Shown: positions 35,062 through 43,801, counted from the first letter of the stretch. The stretch: 64,000 nucleotides of DNA from JARYGU01 sp033795365 (GCA_033795365.1 JARYGU010000006.1:197703-261702), one strand, 5' to 3'. Numbers and translations are program-made. The notes: a model not told the origin generated them from the letters alone.

Positions 35062-36537
35062 ATGACAATGCACACCGGCAGCATCCGCTTCATCCTGAAC
35101 GGCGAGGATATAGCCCTCTCCGACGTGCCGCCGACGCGCACGCTGCTCGACTGGCTGAGGCTTCGCCGCAGGCTGACCGGAACGAAGGAGGGCTGCGCGG
35201 AGGGCGACTGCGGCGCCTGCACGGTTCTCGTCGGGCGGCTCGTCGCGGGCGGCCTCGTCTACGAGACCGTGAACGCCTGCATCCGCCTGCTCGGCTCCAT
35301 GAACGCCACCCATGTCGTCACGGTCGAGCATCTTGCCGGCAAGGACGGCGCTCTTCATCCCGTGCAGCAGGCGCTGGTCGACCATCACGGTTCCCAATGC
35401 GGCTTCTGCACGCCCGGCTTCGTCATGTCGCTCTATGGGCTCTGGCTGGAAAACGAGCGGCCGGACCGGGCGCGGATCGAAAAGGCGCTGCAAGGAAACC
35501 TCTGTCGCTGCACCGGCTACGAGCCGATCGTGCGCGCGGCCGAAGCGGTCGCCGAAGCCCGTCCCAGCGCGCTCTTCGACCCGCTGGAACGGACGCGCGC
35601 CGAGATCCGCGCAAGACTCGCCGCCATGGCCGCGAAGGAAACGATCCGGCTCGATGACGTCGCAGGCAGGATCATCGTCCCCGCCTCCGTCGACGCACTC
35701 GCCGAAGTGCTGGCCGCGGAGCCGGAGGCGACGATGGTCGCGGGCTCCACCGACGTCGGGCTCTGGGTGACGAAACAGATGCGCGACCTCGACCCGGTGG
35801 TCTTCATCAATCATCTGGAGGAGTTGCAGACGATCGCCGCATCTCCGTCGGACATCACGATCGGCGCGGGCGTCACTTATACGCAGGCCTTCGAGGCCCT
35901 GTCCGCAGCGATCCCGGCGCTGAAGCCCCTGATCGACCGCATCGGCGGCGAACAGGTGCGCAACATGGGCACGATCGGCGGCAACATCGCCAACGGCTCG
36001 CCGATCGGCGACACGCCGCCGCCGCTGATCGCGCTCGGCGCAAAGCTGACGCTGCGCTCCCATGAAGGCCGGCGCGAGCTGCCGCTCGAGGACTTCTTCC
36101 TTGCCTATGGAAAGCAGGACCGCCGGCGGAACGAATTCGTGGAAAGCATCTTCGTACCCCTGCCTGCCTCCAGCGACCGTTTCGCCGTCTACAAGATTTC
36201 GAAACGCCGCGACGAGGACATCTCCGCGCTCTGCGGCGCCTTCCGCATCGCGCTCGATGCTGGCGGCACGATCACGCAGGTGCGCATCTGTTTCGGCGGA
36301 ATGGCGGCAACGCCGAAGCGCGCGACGGCGGTCGAAACCGCCCTCCTCGGCAATCCCTGGACGGAAGCGACCGTGGAAAAGGCCCGAACCGCCTTCAACA
36401 AGGATTACACCCCGCTCACCGACTGGCGCGCCACCGCCGAGTACCGCATGCTGACGGCAAAGAACCTGCTGACCCGCTTCTTCCTCGAATCGTCGGGCGA
36501 GACAGCGCAGGTGACGCGGTTCGAGGAGGTGGCGTAA
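35062..36537 (+). CDS. xdhA: Xanthine dehydrogenase, small subunit (Fe-S/FAD)
   Basis: A 491-residue subunit. Two [2Fe-2S] domains show the cysteines GCAEGDCGACTVL and CGFCTPGFVMS...LCRCTGY within the first ~150 residues. A FAD domain (VAGSTDVGLWVTKQM, then MGTIGGNIANGSPIGDTPP) and a CO-dehydrogenase-flavoprotein C-terminal domain follow. With XdhB it oxidises hypoxanthine and xanthine to urate. The ATG at 35062 is chosen; in-frame GTG 35050 and ATG 35068 are alternatives. It starts 20 bp after bdhA. Confidence 0.93.
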   Translation: MTMHTGSIRFILNGEDIALSDVPPTRTLLDWLRLRRRLTGTKEGCAEGDCGACTVLVGRLVAGGLVYETVNACIRLLGSMNATHVVTVEHLAGKDGALHPVQQALVDHHGSQCGFCTPGFVMSLYGLWLENERPDRARIEKALQGNLCRCTGYEPIVRAAEAVAEARPSALFDPLERTRAEIRARLAAMAAKETIRLDDVAGRIIVPASVDALAEVLAAEPEATMVAGSTDVGLWVTKQMRDLDPVVFINHLEELQTIAASPSDITIGAGVTYTQAFEALSAAIPALKPLIDRIGGEQVRNMGTIGGNIANGSPIGDTPPPLIALGAKLTLRSHEGRRELPLEDFFLAYGKQDRRRNEFVESIFVPLPASSDRFAVYKISKRRDEDISALCGAFRIALDAGGTITQVRICFGGMAATPKRATAVETALLGNPWTEATVEKARTAFNKDYTPLTDWRATAEYRMLTAKNLLTRFFLESSGETAQVTRFEEVA

Positions 36538-36636
36538 TGAAGCAGGATCGTACCGGAACCGTGCTCCTCACCCCGCCGGGGAGAACATGCCCGGCAGGGC
36601 GGATGAGGGGCTTGGGCCCCGCAAGGAGGCGGTGAG

Positions 36637-38979
36637 ATGGACAAGTCCGCCTTCGAGGAAAGAAAGACCATCGCGGCCCCCATGCATGCCGAACGCCGCC
36701 ACGATTCCGCGCACAAGCACGTCAGCGGCACGGCCGACTACATCGACGACATGCCCGAGCCCGAGGGAACGCTCCATGCCGCGCTCGGCATGAGCGGCAG
36801 GGCGCATGCGGAAATAGTCTCGGTCGATCTTTCCGCCGTGAAGAGCCATCCCGGCGTCGTCTGGGTGATGACGGCGGCCGACGTTCCCGGCGTCAACGAC
36901 ATCAGTCCTTCCGGCAAGCATGACGAGCCGATCCTGGCGGAGGGGAAGGTCGAATTCCACGGTCAGGCGATCTTCGCCGTCGTCGCCGAGACCCGCGAGG
37001 CCGCCCGCCGCGCCGCTCGGCTTGCGAAGGTAGAATACCGCGACCTCCCGCACCTGACCGACGTGACCGATACGCTCGAAAACGGCGCGACGCTCGTCAC
37101 CGATCCGCTGACGCTTGCGCGCGGCGATGCCGACGCGGCTCTCTCCGCGGCTCCCCGGCGCATCAAGGGGCAGATGCGCATCGGCGGGCAGGATCATTTC
37201 TACCTCGAAGGCCAGATCGCGCTCGCCATTCCCGGCGAGGACGACGAGGTCACCGTCTGGTCCTCGACCCAGCATCCGAGCGAGGTGCAGCACATGGTCG
37301 CCCACGCGCTCGGCGTCCCGTCCAACGCCGTCACCGTGCAGGTGCGCCGCATGGGCGGCGGCTTCGGCGGCAAGGAGACGCAGGGCAACCAGTTCGCCGC
37401 GATCGCCGCCATTGCCGCAAAGAGGCTGAAACGCGCCGTCAAGTTCCGCCCCGACCGCGACGAGGACATGGTCGCCACCGGCAAGCGCCACGATTTCCTG
37501 GTCGACTACGAAGCCGGCTTCGACGACGAGGGCCGCATCCGGGCCGTGAAGGCGAACTATGCGGCGCGCTGCGGCTACTCCTCCGATCTTTCCGGCCCGG
37601 TGACGGACCGCGCGCTCTTCCATGCCGACAATGCCTATTTCTATCCGCATGTCCGGCTGACCTCGCAGCCCCTGAAGACCAACACCGTCTCCAACACGGC
37701 CTTTCGCGGCTTCGGCGGGCCGCAGGGCATGGTCGGCGGCGAGCGCATCATCGAGGAGATCGCCTATGCGCTCGGCAAGGACCCGCTGGAGATACGCAAG
37801 GCGAATTTCTACGGCGAGGCAGGGTCCGATCGTGTCCTGACGCCCTATCACCAGACGGTGGAAGACAATATCGTCCGCCGCATCGTTTCCGAGCTGGAAG
37901 CCTCTTCCGACTACCAGGAAAGGCGCAGCCAGATCATCGCGTTCAACCGGAAAAGCCGCGTTATCCGCAGGGGCATCGCGCTGACTCCGGTCAAGTTCGG
38001 CATATCGTTCACCGCCACCTGGTACAATCAGGCCGGCGCGCTGGTCCATGTCTACCAGGACGGCTCGATCCACCTGAACCATGGCGGCACGGAGATGGGC
38101 CAGGGGCTCTTCACCAAGGTGGCGCAGGTGCTGGCGGACGCCTTCCAGGTCGATCTCGACCGCGTGAAGATCACCGCCACGACCACCGCCAAGGTGCCGA
38201 ACACGTCGGCCACCGCCGCCTCCTCCGGCTCCGACCTCAACGGCATGGCCGCCCATGACGCCGCCCGCCAGATCAAGGAACGGCTCGTCGCCTTCGCGGC
38301 CGAAAAATGGAGCGTCGCACCGGAGGACATCGCCTTCGTGCCCCATCATGTCTGCGTCGGCACCGCGCTGATCCCCTTCCCCGATTTCATCAAACAGGCC
38401 TATATGGCCCGTGTGCAGCTGTCCGCCGCCGGTTTCTACAAGACGCCGAAGATCCATTGGGACCGGGCGAAGGGCATGGGCACCCCCTTCTATTATTTCG
38501 CTTATGGCGCCGCCGTCTCCGAGGTCTCGATCGACACGCTGACCGGCGAATATCTGGTGAACCGCGTGGATATCCTCCACGACGTCGGCCGCTCGCTCAA
38601 TCCGGCCATCGACAAGGGCCAGGTCGAGGGCGCCTTCGTCCAGGGCATGGGCTGGCTGACGACCGAGGAACTCTGGTGGGATGGCAAGGGCCGGCTGCGC
38701 ACGCATGCCCCCTCGACCTACAAGATCCCGCTCGCCTCCGACCGCCCGAAGGTCTTCAACGTAAAGCTCGCCGAATGGGCGGAGAACGCCGAGCCGACCA
38801 TCGGCCGCTCGAAGGCCGTCGGCGAGCCTCCCTTCATGCTGGCGATCTCCGTGCTGGAGGCGCTGTCCATGGCGGTCGCGAGCGTTGCGGATTATCGCGA
38901 ATGCCCGCGCCTCGACGCTCCGGCGACCCCCGAACGCATATTGATGGCCGTCGAGCGGCTGAAAGCATCTGCCGAATGA
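36637..38979 (+). CDS. xdhB: Xanthine dehydrogenase, large subunit (molybdopterin)
   Basis: A 780-residue molybdenum-cofactor subunit. RMGGGFGGKETQ (about residue 239) is the Mo-pterin glycine loop, and TAFRGFGGPQGMVGGERIIEEIA and GGTEMGQGLFTKVAQV are further family motifs; the C-terminal KAVGEPPFMLAISV holds the catalytic Glu. AAGGAGGCGGTGAG precedes the ATG. It follows xdhA after about 100 bp, and its stop overlaps the xdhC start (ATGA). Confidence 0.94.
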   Translation: MDKSAFEERKTIAAPMHAERRHDSAHKHVSGTADYIDDMPEPEGTLHAALGMSGRAHAEIVSVDLSAVKSHPGVVWVMTAADVPGVNDISPSGKHDEPILAEGKVEFHGQAIFAVVAETREAARRAARLAKVEYRDLPHLTDVTDTLENGATLVTDPLTLARGDADAALSAAPRRIKGQMRIGGQDHFYLEGQIALAIPGEDDEVTVWSSTQHPSEVQHMVAHALGVPSNAVTVQVRRMGGGFGGKETQGNQFAAIAAIAAKRLKRAVKFRPDRDEDMVATGKRHDFLVDYEAGFDDEGRIRAVKANYAARCGYSSDLSGPVTDRALFHADNAYFYPHVRLTSQPLKTNTVSNTAFRGFGGPQGMVGGERIIEEIAYALGKDPLEIRKANFYGEAGSDRVLTPYHQTVEDNIVRRIVSELEASSDYQERRSQIIAFNRKSRVIRRGIALTPVKFGISFTATWYNQAGALVHVYQDGSIHLNHGGTEMGQGLFTKVAQVLADAFQVDLDRVKITATTTAKVPNTSATAASSGSDLNGMAAHDAARQIKERLVAFAAEKWSVAPEDIAFVPHHVCVGTALIPFPDFIKQAYMARVQLSAAGFYKTPKIHWDRAKGMGTPFYYFAYGAAVSEVSIDTLTGEYLVNRVDILHDVGRSLNPAIDKGQVEGAFVQGMGWLTTEELWWDGKGRLRTHAPSTYKIPLASDRPKVFNVKLAEWAENAEPTIGRSKAVGEPPFMLAISVLEALSMAVASVADYRECPRLDAPATPERILMAVERLKASAE

Positions 38980-39800
38980 ATTTCCTGCACGACAATCCGG
39001 AAGCCTTCATCGCACGCGAGCACAGGCTGGTCATCGTCGAGATCGTTTCGGTCCGCGGTTCGACGCCGCGCGACGAGGATGCCTTCATGCTCGTCTCGCC
39101 CTCCGAGATCCACGGCACGATCGGCGGCGGACAACTGGAATTCCTGGCTATCGAGAATGCCCGCAAGCTGCTGGCCGATGCCGGCGGCGAGCGTCGCCTC
39201 GACGTGCCGCTCGGGCCCGAGATCAGCCAGTGCTGCGGCGGGCGGGTAGAGCTCGGCTTCACCGTCTGCGACGAGGCGGCGCGGGCCGCATTGCTGGAAA
39301 AGCTCGCCGCCCGCGAGCGACGCCGCCCGCAGGTCTGGCTCTTCGGCGCGGGCCATGTCGGTCGTGCGCTGGCCGACGCCCTCGTCCTCTTGCCGCTCAG
39401 GGTGGTCGTGGTGGAAACCCGCCAGGGCGAGCTGGATCAGATGACGTCCGAGGTCCATGGCCGGCTCGCCGCCTTGCCGGAAGTGCTGGTCGACGAAATG
39501 CCCGCCGGTTCCGCCGCAGTGATCGCCACCCATGATCATGCACTCGATTTCCTCATCGCCAGGCAGGCGCTCCTGCGCGAAGACCTCGCCTATGTCGGGA
39601 TGATCGGCTCAAAGACGAAGCGGGCGAGCTTCGCCCGCTGGCTCGAAGCCGAAGGCGGCAGTCGCCGCGATGCCGAGGGTCTCGTGCTGCCGATCGGCGG
39701 CGATACGGTGCGTGATAAGCGCCCGGAGATCATCGCCGCCATGACGGCCGCGCAGATCCTCGCCGCCCTCTCCGCCTACCGGCAGAAATCCTCGTCCTGA
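38976..39800 (+). CDS. xdhC: Xanthine dehydrogenase accessory protein XdhC
   Basis: A 274-residue XdhC-family protein. The N-terminal part has the conserved VRGSTPRDEDAFMLV and CCGGRVELGF, and a Rossmann-type domain starts at LFGAGHVGRALADAL. XdhC binds the molybdenum cofactor, assists its sulfuration and inserts it into XdhB. The start overlaps the xdhB stop. The 3' end overlaps the small convergent DUF1127-like gene by 25 bp. Confidence 0.92.
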   Translation: MNFLHDNPEAFIAREHRLVIVEIVSVRGSTPRDEDAFMLVSPSEIHGTIGGGQLEFLAIENARKLLADAGGERRLDVPLGPEISQCCGGRVELGFTVCDEAARAALLEKLAARERRRPQVWLFGAGHVGRALADALVLLPLRVVVVETRQGELDQMTSEVHGRLAALPEVLVDEMPAGSAAVIATHDHALDFLIARQALLREDLAYVGMIGSKTKRASFARWLEAEGGSRRDAEGLVLPIGGDTVRDKRPEIIAAMTAAQILAALSAYRQKSSS

Positions 39801-39943
39801 CGCGGCGCCCTGCCGTCCGAAAATCCGAGATCGCGCTTGCGCTCGTCCGAAAGGCTTTCCACGTCGAGCAGGTCGAAAGCGCCGATCCATCGCATGACCT
39901 CGCGCCAGAAGCGCGCAAGGAAGCTCTGCCCGCCATTGCTCAT
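39776..39943 (-). CDS. DUF1127-like small protein
   Basis: A 55-residue protein: FLARFWREVMRWIGAFDLLD followed by LSDERKRDLGFSDGR, the short Arg-rich helix-turn pattern of DUF1127. Such small proteins influence RNA turnover and phosphate or stress responses in Agrobacterium and other alphaproteobacteria. AAGGAG lies 8 bases before the ATG. The 3' end runs antisense into the last 25 bp of xdhC. Confidence 0.7.
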   Translation of the reverse strand: MSNGGQSFLARFWREVMRWIGAFDLLDVESLSDERKRDLGFSDGRAPRQDEDFCR

Positions 39944-39990
39944 GGCAGCTCCTTCTCCGGCCAAGGCCGGTTTTCGATTGGTGGCTATGA

Positions 39991-40034
39991 GCAATTCCAG
40001 GAAAAGTGGAACCGGTTTTCCGCCCGGAATTGCG
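39991..40034 (+). repeat. Rhizobial palindromic repeat, copy 1
   Basis: The unit begins GCAATTCCAGGAAAAG and ends CGGAATTGCG, with a GGAACCGGTTTTCC core. It forms an imperfect hairpin and resembles the GCAATTCC...GGAATTGC elements scattered in Rhizobiaceae genomes. Confidence 0.75.
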
Positions 40035-40044
40035 TCTAACCGAA

Positions 40045-40089
40045 GCAATTCCAGGAAAAGCGGGAACTGGTTTTCCGTTCGGAATTGCG
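40045..40089 (+). repeat. Rhizobial palindromic repeat, copy 2
   Basis: A second, slightly diverged unit 11 bp after copy 1 (GGGAACTGGTTTTCC core, TTCGGAATTGCG end). The two together form a tandem of intergenic palindromes between the DUF1127-like gene and the LysR gene. Confidence 0.75.
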
Positions 40090-40168
40090 TGCTATGAAGA
40101 GAGCATGCGCCGGATTATGATGGAAATCCAATCGAACTTCCGGCGCGATGCATAAAGAGAACTTATCC

Positions 40169-41059
40169 ATGAAGATGTCGAGACAGTTCCCGCTCAATGC
40201 GCTGCGCGTCTTCGAGGCGGCCGCCCGCCATGGCAGCTTCACGCTTGCGGGCGAAGAGCTCGGCATGACCCAGACCGCCGTCAGCTACCAGATCAGGCTG
40301 CTGGAGGAGAATATCGGCGAGCCGCTCTTCCTGCGCCGCCCGCGGCAGGTGAGCCTGACGGAAGTCGGCGAACGGCTGGTGCCGAAGGTGCGCGAAGGCT
40401 TCGAACTGCTGCGCGAGGCGATCGATTCGGTCCGCGAGCCGGAAAACGACACGCTGGTGCTCCACTCGACCACCACCTTCGCCCAGCAATGGCTGGCGCG
40501 TTATCTCGGAAGCTTCCAGCTCAAGCATCCGCGGACCGCCGTCCGCCTCTCGACCTCGCAGGAAATCGTCGACTTCAACCGCCAGCCGGTGGACGTCGCC
40601 ATTCGCTGGGGCAAGGGCGACTGGCCGGGACTGGCTGCGCACAGGGTGATGCGGATGGATTTCACGCCGATGCTGAGCCCGAAGCTCGCCGCGCCCGGCA
40701 CATTGCGCGAGCCCGCCGACCTTCTGGAACTGCCCATCATCAGCGCCCGCGACATCTGGTGGGAAACCTGGTTCAAGGCGGCGGGGGTCGCCGAACCGGG
40801 CCTCGAGCGCTTCCCGCCCAACGAATTCGGCACACAGGCGATCGACGCCGGCATGGCGATCGCCGGCCAGGGGGTGGCGATCGTCAATCCCGGCCATTTC
40901 CGCGAGGAGGTGAAGGCAGGCCAGCTCTACCAGCCCTTCCCCATCACCTGCAACGACGGCCGCGACTACTGGCTCGTCTACCGGCAATCACGCCGCAACA
41001 TTCCGAAAATCCGCGCGTTCCGCGATTGGATTCTGGCGACGATGCCGGCGGAGGCTTGA
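40169..41059 (+). CDS. LysR-family transcriptional regulator (GcvA-like)
   Basis: A protein of about 296 residues with an N-terminal winged helix (FEAAARHGSFTLAGEELGMTQTAVSYQI) and a C-terminal substrate-binding domain of the GcvA type (VDVAIRWGKGDWPGL). The ATG giving MKMSRQFPL has AAAGAGA 8 bases upstream. The target genes are unknown. Its last 171 bp (40885-41055) are repeated at 43114-43284 on the far side of an AT-rich insert, so the present 3' end may have been supplied by the insert. The coding sequence is intact. Confidence 0.9.
   Translation: MKMSRQFPLNALRVFEAAARHGSFTLAGEELGMTQTAVSYQIRLLEENIGEPLFLRRPRQVSLTEVGERLVPKVREGFELLREAIDSVREPENDTLVLHSTTTFAQQWLARYLGSFQLKHPRTAVRLSTSQEIVDFNRQPVDVAIRWGKGDWPGLAAHRVMRMDFTPMLSPKLAAPGTLREPADLLELPIISARDIWWETWFKAAGVAEPGLERFPPNEFGTQAIDAGMAIAGQGVAIVNPGHFREEVKAGQLYQPFPITCNDGRDYWLVYRQSRRNIPKIRAFRDWILATMPAEA
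40885..41055 (+). repeat. Direct repeat, copy 1 (LysR 3' end)
   Basis: These 171 bp encode the LysR C-terminus from NPGHFREEV to PAEA. They match 43114-43284 at all but one base (C at 40940 against G at 43169, Pro to Ala). The identity stops abruptly on both sides. It forms the left flank of a 2.06-kb insert. Confidence 0.9.
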
Positions 41060-43113
41060 TGCATGCTTCCGGTTCCCACGCCATCGCAGCCTTCGCGGAC
41101 TTCGTCCGGCAAGCTTTCCTGTCGGACCCGACACTCGCCGCGCGATAAACGCCGGGCATCCATGATGGGCAGAGAAGTGGAACGGCAGCTTACGACGCTG
41201 TGCTCGTATGTCGCCGCCGCCATCCAGTCTCTGAAGCAAAGCGAACGTCGCGTTTGAAGTTCGAAGCCAGCGATGATTCGATCCGACAGATCAAAATTGA
41301 TTTATTTTTTTTGAAAACATTGGCTTGGTATTTGTGTTGCATTAGTTGATCTTCTAACCTTTAAGAATAATTATTGCAAAATGCCCATCACAACATTATT
41401 GTATTCAATGTTTGCATGCTATGTCTGGTGAGTTCGTGCGGGGGGCTAAGCCTTGCCAAGAGAACGTATGACCAAGACTGATTTGAGCCTCGTCTATGAG
41501 GTCGAAGGATATCGAGGTCAATCTTCTCCATTTTTGAGAAGCCCACGAGGGCCATCATCATATCAATTTAAGCTTTTAGTTGAAGGGGATTCATGGGCAA
41601 ATATATTATGGCCATGGAGTTCTCTTTTTGGGTACAACCAGTCATTCTCAAATTTTATTGATGAAGATCCCAGGTTCTACATAAACAATGTCGGCTGGCC
41701 CGGTGATACACTTGAGAATGTCATCTACAAAACGTTATCCAACGATCCGAGCCAAAGCGACAAAGGACTGCGTGTTCCTATTCAAAGCGGAATTTTTGAT
41801 TTTCTAATTTTGTCCGGAGGTGGCAACGATTTCCTCGGTGGCGGCGAGCTGAAAAAAATCCTTAAGCCCTTTGCAGGCGGCGCCAGTGATCCCTGGGACT
41901 GTTTGAATACAGGCAAAGTTGACCAAATATTCTCTCGAATTCGTACAGGATACCTGAGGCTAATTCAGGCGGTAAATTTGTGGTCTCCAAAGACTCACAT
42001 TTTCGTACACGGCTACGATCATGCTGTACCGCGCGTTGGTGGTCGCTGGTTGGGTAAGCCTTTTTCTTCTTGGGGCTATGACCCGCAACTGAAGATATGT
42101 GCCGACGTTATCAGAGTACTTGTCGATCGAATGTACGAGACGCTCGATGAGATCGCAGCCGATAATAGTCACGTCCACGTCGTCAATGTGCGAGGCTGTT
42201 GTAATAGCAATTGGCACGATGAACTGCATCCGAACGCTCCAGCTGCCCGGCTGATTGCGCGACAGTTCTTAGCGTCGATGGTTGGGGTCTCAAGGATCGG
42301 CGCTTCAGACGCAGAAATGGTTAACCCTGGAGGGAGGCAGCAAATGGACGCGGATCGTATCGAAAAACTTGTTGAACTTGGAAGCAGCAGACACAGTATT
42401 GCGGAAGTACACAGACGGGCCGCCGAATATATGCAGGGTACTGGTTCCGTCTTTCCGCGCAATGCGTGCGCCGCAACCCTGAGCGCATTTCTGCAGATGG
42501 CAGGTATACCTGTAAGGACAATGACGGGTGCAGGAAGATTAGCGGAGCAAATCGAGAGGGACCGTCGCTGGGAACGGGTTAGCGTAGGCCGGCAAAGACC
42601 AGGTGATGTGGGAGTAACCTACGACACAATGGCGCCCCCCGGTGCTGATCATGTTTATTTGGTGGTTGGCGTTCAGGATGCCGATCTGATGACAATCGCG
42701 GACAACCAAGCCCCGCGGCCGCATGAGCGGTATGCCAGTGGCAGAGGGCGGACACGTACCAATTACTTCCTGCGAGCGCCTGGAATGCGATTCTTCCGGG
42801 ACGCTGATGAATTGGAGGACGTCGACTACTCAGCATTTCCGTTCGAAGACGAAGACACGAACAGTCTTGCCGATCCGATCGACGAGCCGAGCCGCAGCTG
42901 GCAGGAAGGCTCAACAATCGACGATTCCGCGATTGAGAAGATCGCTCAACGGGTGGCAGAAATTATGCGGGAACGGCCGAAGAAGTAATGGCATATTTGA
43001 GATTCGACAAAGAATGATAGCCCTCGGTGAACAGTCAATCTAGCCGATCGTTACCGGGGGTATTCATGTGCAGTGTTCAATAACAGAAACTGCCGAACGT
43101 CGCAGACGCGATG
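41056..43113. mobile_element. Inserted DNA flanked by a duplicated gene 3' end
   Basis: The segment lies between two nearly identical 171-bp copies of the LysR gene 3' end. It holds one long gene (SGNH/cysteine-peptidase protein) and is clearly richer in A+T from about 41258 onward than the rest of the window. No integrase, transposase or terminal inverted repeats are visible. The arrangement resembles site-specific elements that rebuild the 3' end of their target gene on entry; the mechanism is inferred. The left 200 bp (41060-41257) are GC-rich and hold no recognisable gene. Confidence 0.6.
41468..42988 (+). CDS. Two-domain protein: SGNH hydrolase plus NlpC/P60- or CHAP-like cysteine peptidase
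   Basis: A 506-residue protein with no signal peptide. The N-terminal domain has SGNH blocks: LLVEGDSWAN (Ser42), LSGGGNDFLG (Asn120) and WHDELHPN (Asp251, His254), suggesting an esterase or lipase. The C-terminal domain has FPRNACAATLSAFLQMAGI (Cys334), ADHVYLVVG (His395) and MTIADNQAP (Asn413), the layout of a papain-like cell-wall amidase or peptidase. The acidic tail ends in a helix (IEKIAQRVAEIMRERP). The ATG at 41468 is chosen over a TTG five codons earlier. It is the only gene of the insert and its codon use is AT-rich. An envelope-degrading effector or toxin is possible; no immunity gene is evident. Confidence 0.75.
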   Translation: MTKTDLSLVYEVEGYRGQSSPFLRSPRGPSSYQFKLLVEGDSWANILWPWSSLFGYNQSFSNFIDEDPRFYINNVGWPGDTLENVIYKTLSNDPSQSDKGLRVPIQSGIFDFLILSGGGNDFLGGGELKKILKPFAGGASDPWDCLNTGKVDQIFSRIRTGYLRLIQAVNLWSPKTHIFVHGYDHAVPRVGGRWLGKPFSSWGYDPQLKICADVIRVLVDRMYETLDEIAADNSHVHVVNVRGCCNSNWHDELHPNAPAARLIARQFLASMVGVSRIGASDAEMVNPGGRQQMDADRIEKLVELGSSRHSIAEVHRRAAEYMQGTGSVFPRNACAATLSAFLQMAGIPVRTMTGAGRLAEQIERDRRWERVSVGRQRPGDVGVTYDTMAPPGADHVYLVVGVQDADLMTIADNQAPRPHERYASGRGRTRTNYFLRAPGMRFFRDADELEDVDYSAFPFEDEDTNSLADPIDEPSRSWQEGSTIDDSAIEKIAQRVAEIMRERPKK

Positions 43114-43284
43114 CAATCCCGGCCATTTCCGCGAGGAGGTGAAGGCAGGCCAGCTCTACCAGCCCTTCGCCATCACCTGCAACGACGGCCGCGACTACTG
43201 GCTCGTCTACCGGCAATCACGCCGCAACATTCCGAAAATCCGCGCGTTCCGCGATTGGATTCTGGCGACGATGCCGGCGGAGGC
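43114..43284 (+). repeat. Direct repeat, copy 2 (LysR 3'-end remnant)
   Basis: This copy of the LysR C-terminal coding region is cut off from its promoter and 5' end. It differs from copy 1 by one base and continues into GTAAAG, giving a TAA stop in place of TGA. Its position 30 bp before the GreA-like gene suggests it is the original chromosomal end of the LysR gene. Confidence 0.9.
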
Positions 43285-43288
43285 GTAA
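43114..43288 (+). pseudogene. LysR gene fragment (C-terminal 57 codons)
   Basis: This is the translatable remnant of the LysR C-terminus (NPGHFREEV to PAEA, then stop). It lacks the DNA-binding domain and any promoter. An upstream ATG in phase could give a short peptide of about 70 residues, but nothing suggests it is used. Confidence 0.75.
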
Positions 43289-43318
43289 AGTGACACGGAC
43301 ACAACGGGAGTTCAGACT

Positions 43319-43801
43319 TTGAGCGTCGCCTTCATGAAGGAAGAAAGTGCCGAAACCGCAGCGGAAACCCTGCTGCCCGAACGGCCGATTTCTCCCCATC
43401 CCAACCTCGTCACCGAGACGGGCCTGAAGACACTTGAAACACAGCTTGCCGAGGCACGCGCCGCCTTCGAGACGGCCAATGCGATCGAGGACGTCAACGA
43501 GAAGCGCCGTCAGCTCGCCGGCCCCTCGCGCGACATCCGCTATCTCGTCGAGCGGCTGCGCACCGCGCAGGTGATTGCCGATCCGGCCTCGACCGAAACC
43601 GTCGCCTTCGGCAGTACGGTCAAGTTCAGCCGCGATGACGGCCGGGTGCAGACTTATCGCATCGTCGGCGAGGACGAGGCCGATCCCAAGGCAGGCACGA
43701 TCTCCTATGTCTCACCTGTGGCGCGGCTTCTGATGGGCAAGGCGGTTGGCGACGTCGTAAGCATGAACGGGCAGGACCTTGAAATCACGGCGATATCCTA
43801 A
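43319..43801 (+). CDS. GreA/GreB-family elongation factor-like protein
   Basis: A 160-residue protein with an N-terminal helical hairpin (LETQLAEARAAFETANAIED, then DIRYLVERLRTAQVI) and a C-terminal FKBP-like domain (VAFGSTVKFSRDDGRVQTYRIVGEDEADPKAGTISYVSPVARLLMGK). This matches Gre-type factors that bind the RNA polymerase secondary channel. It is not the canonical greA, whose coiled coil is longer. A TTG start is chosen because GGGAG lies 7 bases upstream; an ATG five codons later has no site. Confidence 0.82.
   Translation: MSVAFMKEESAETAAETLLPERPISPHPNLVTETGLKTLETQLAEARAAFETANAIEDVNEKRRQLAGPSRDIRYLVERLRTAQVIADPASTETVAFGSTVKFSRDDGRVQTYRIVGEDEADPKAGTISYVSPVARLLMGKAVGDVVSMNGQDLEITAIS

Noticed and set aside
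41063..41257. A 64-codon frame at the left end of the insert
   Set aside because: There is no ribosome-binding site or family; the amino-acid composition (Ser, Arg, Pro) suggests non-coding GC-rich DNA.
43073..43288. A possible 71-residue protein containing the LysR C-terminus
   Set aside because: It lacks the DNA-binding domain and promoter; it is better explained as the gene remnant left by the insertion.
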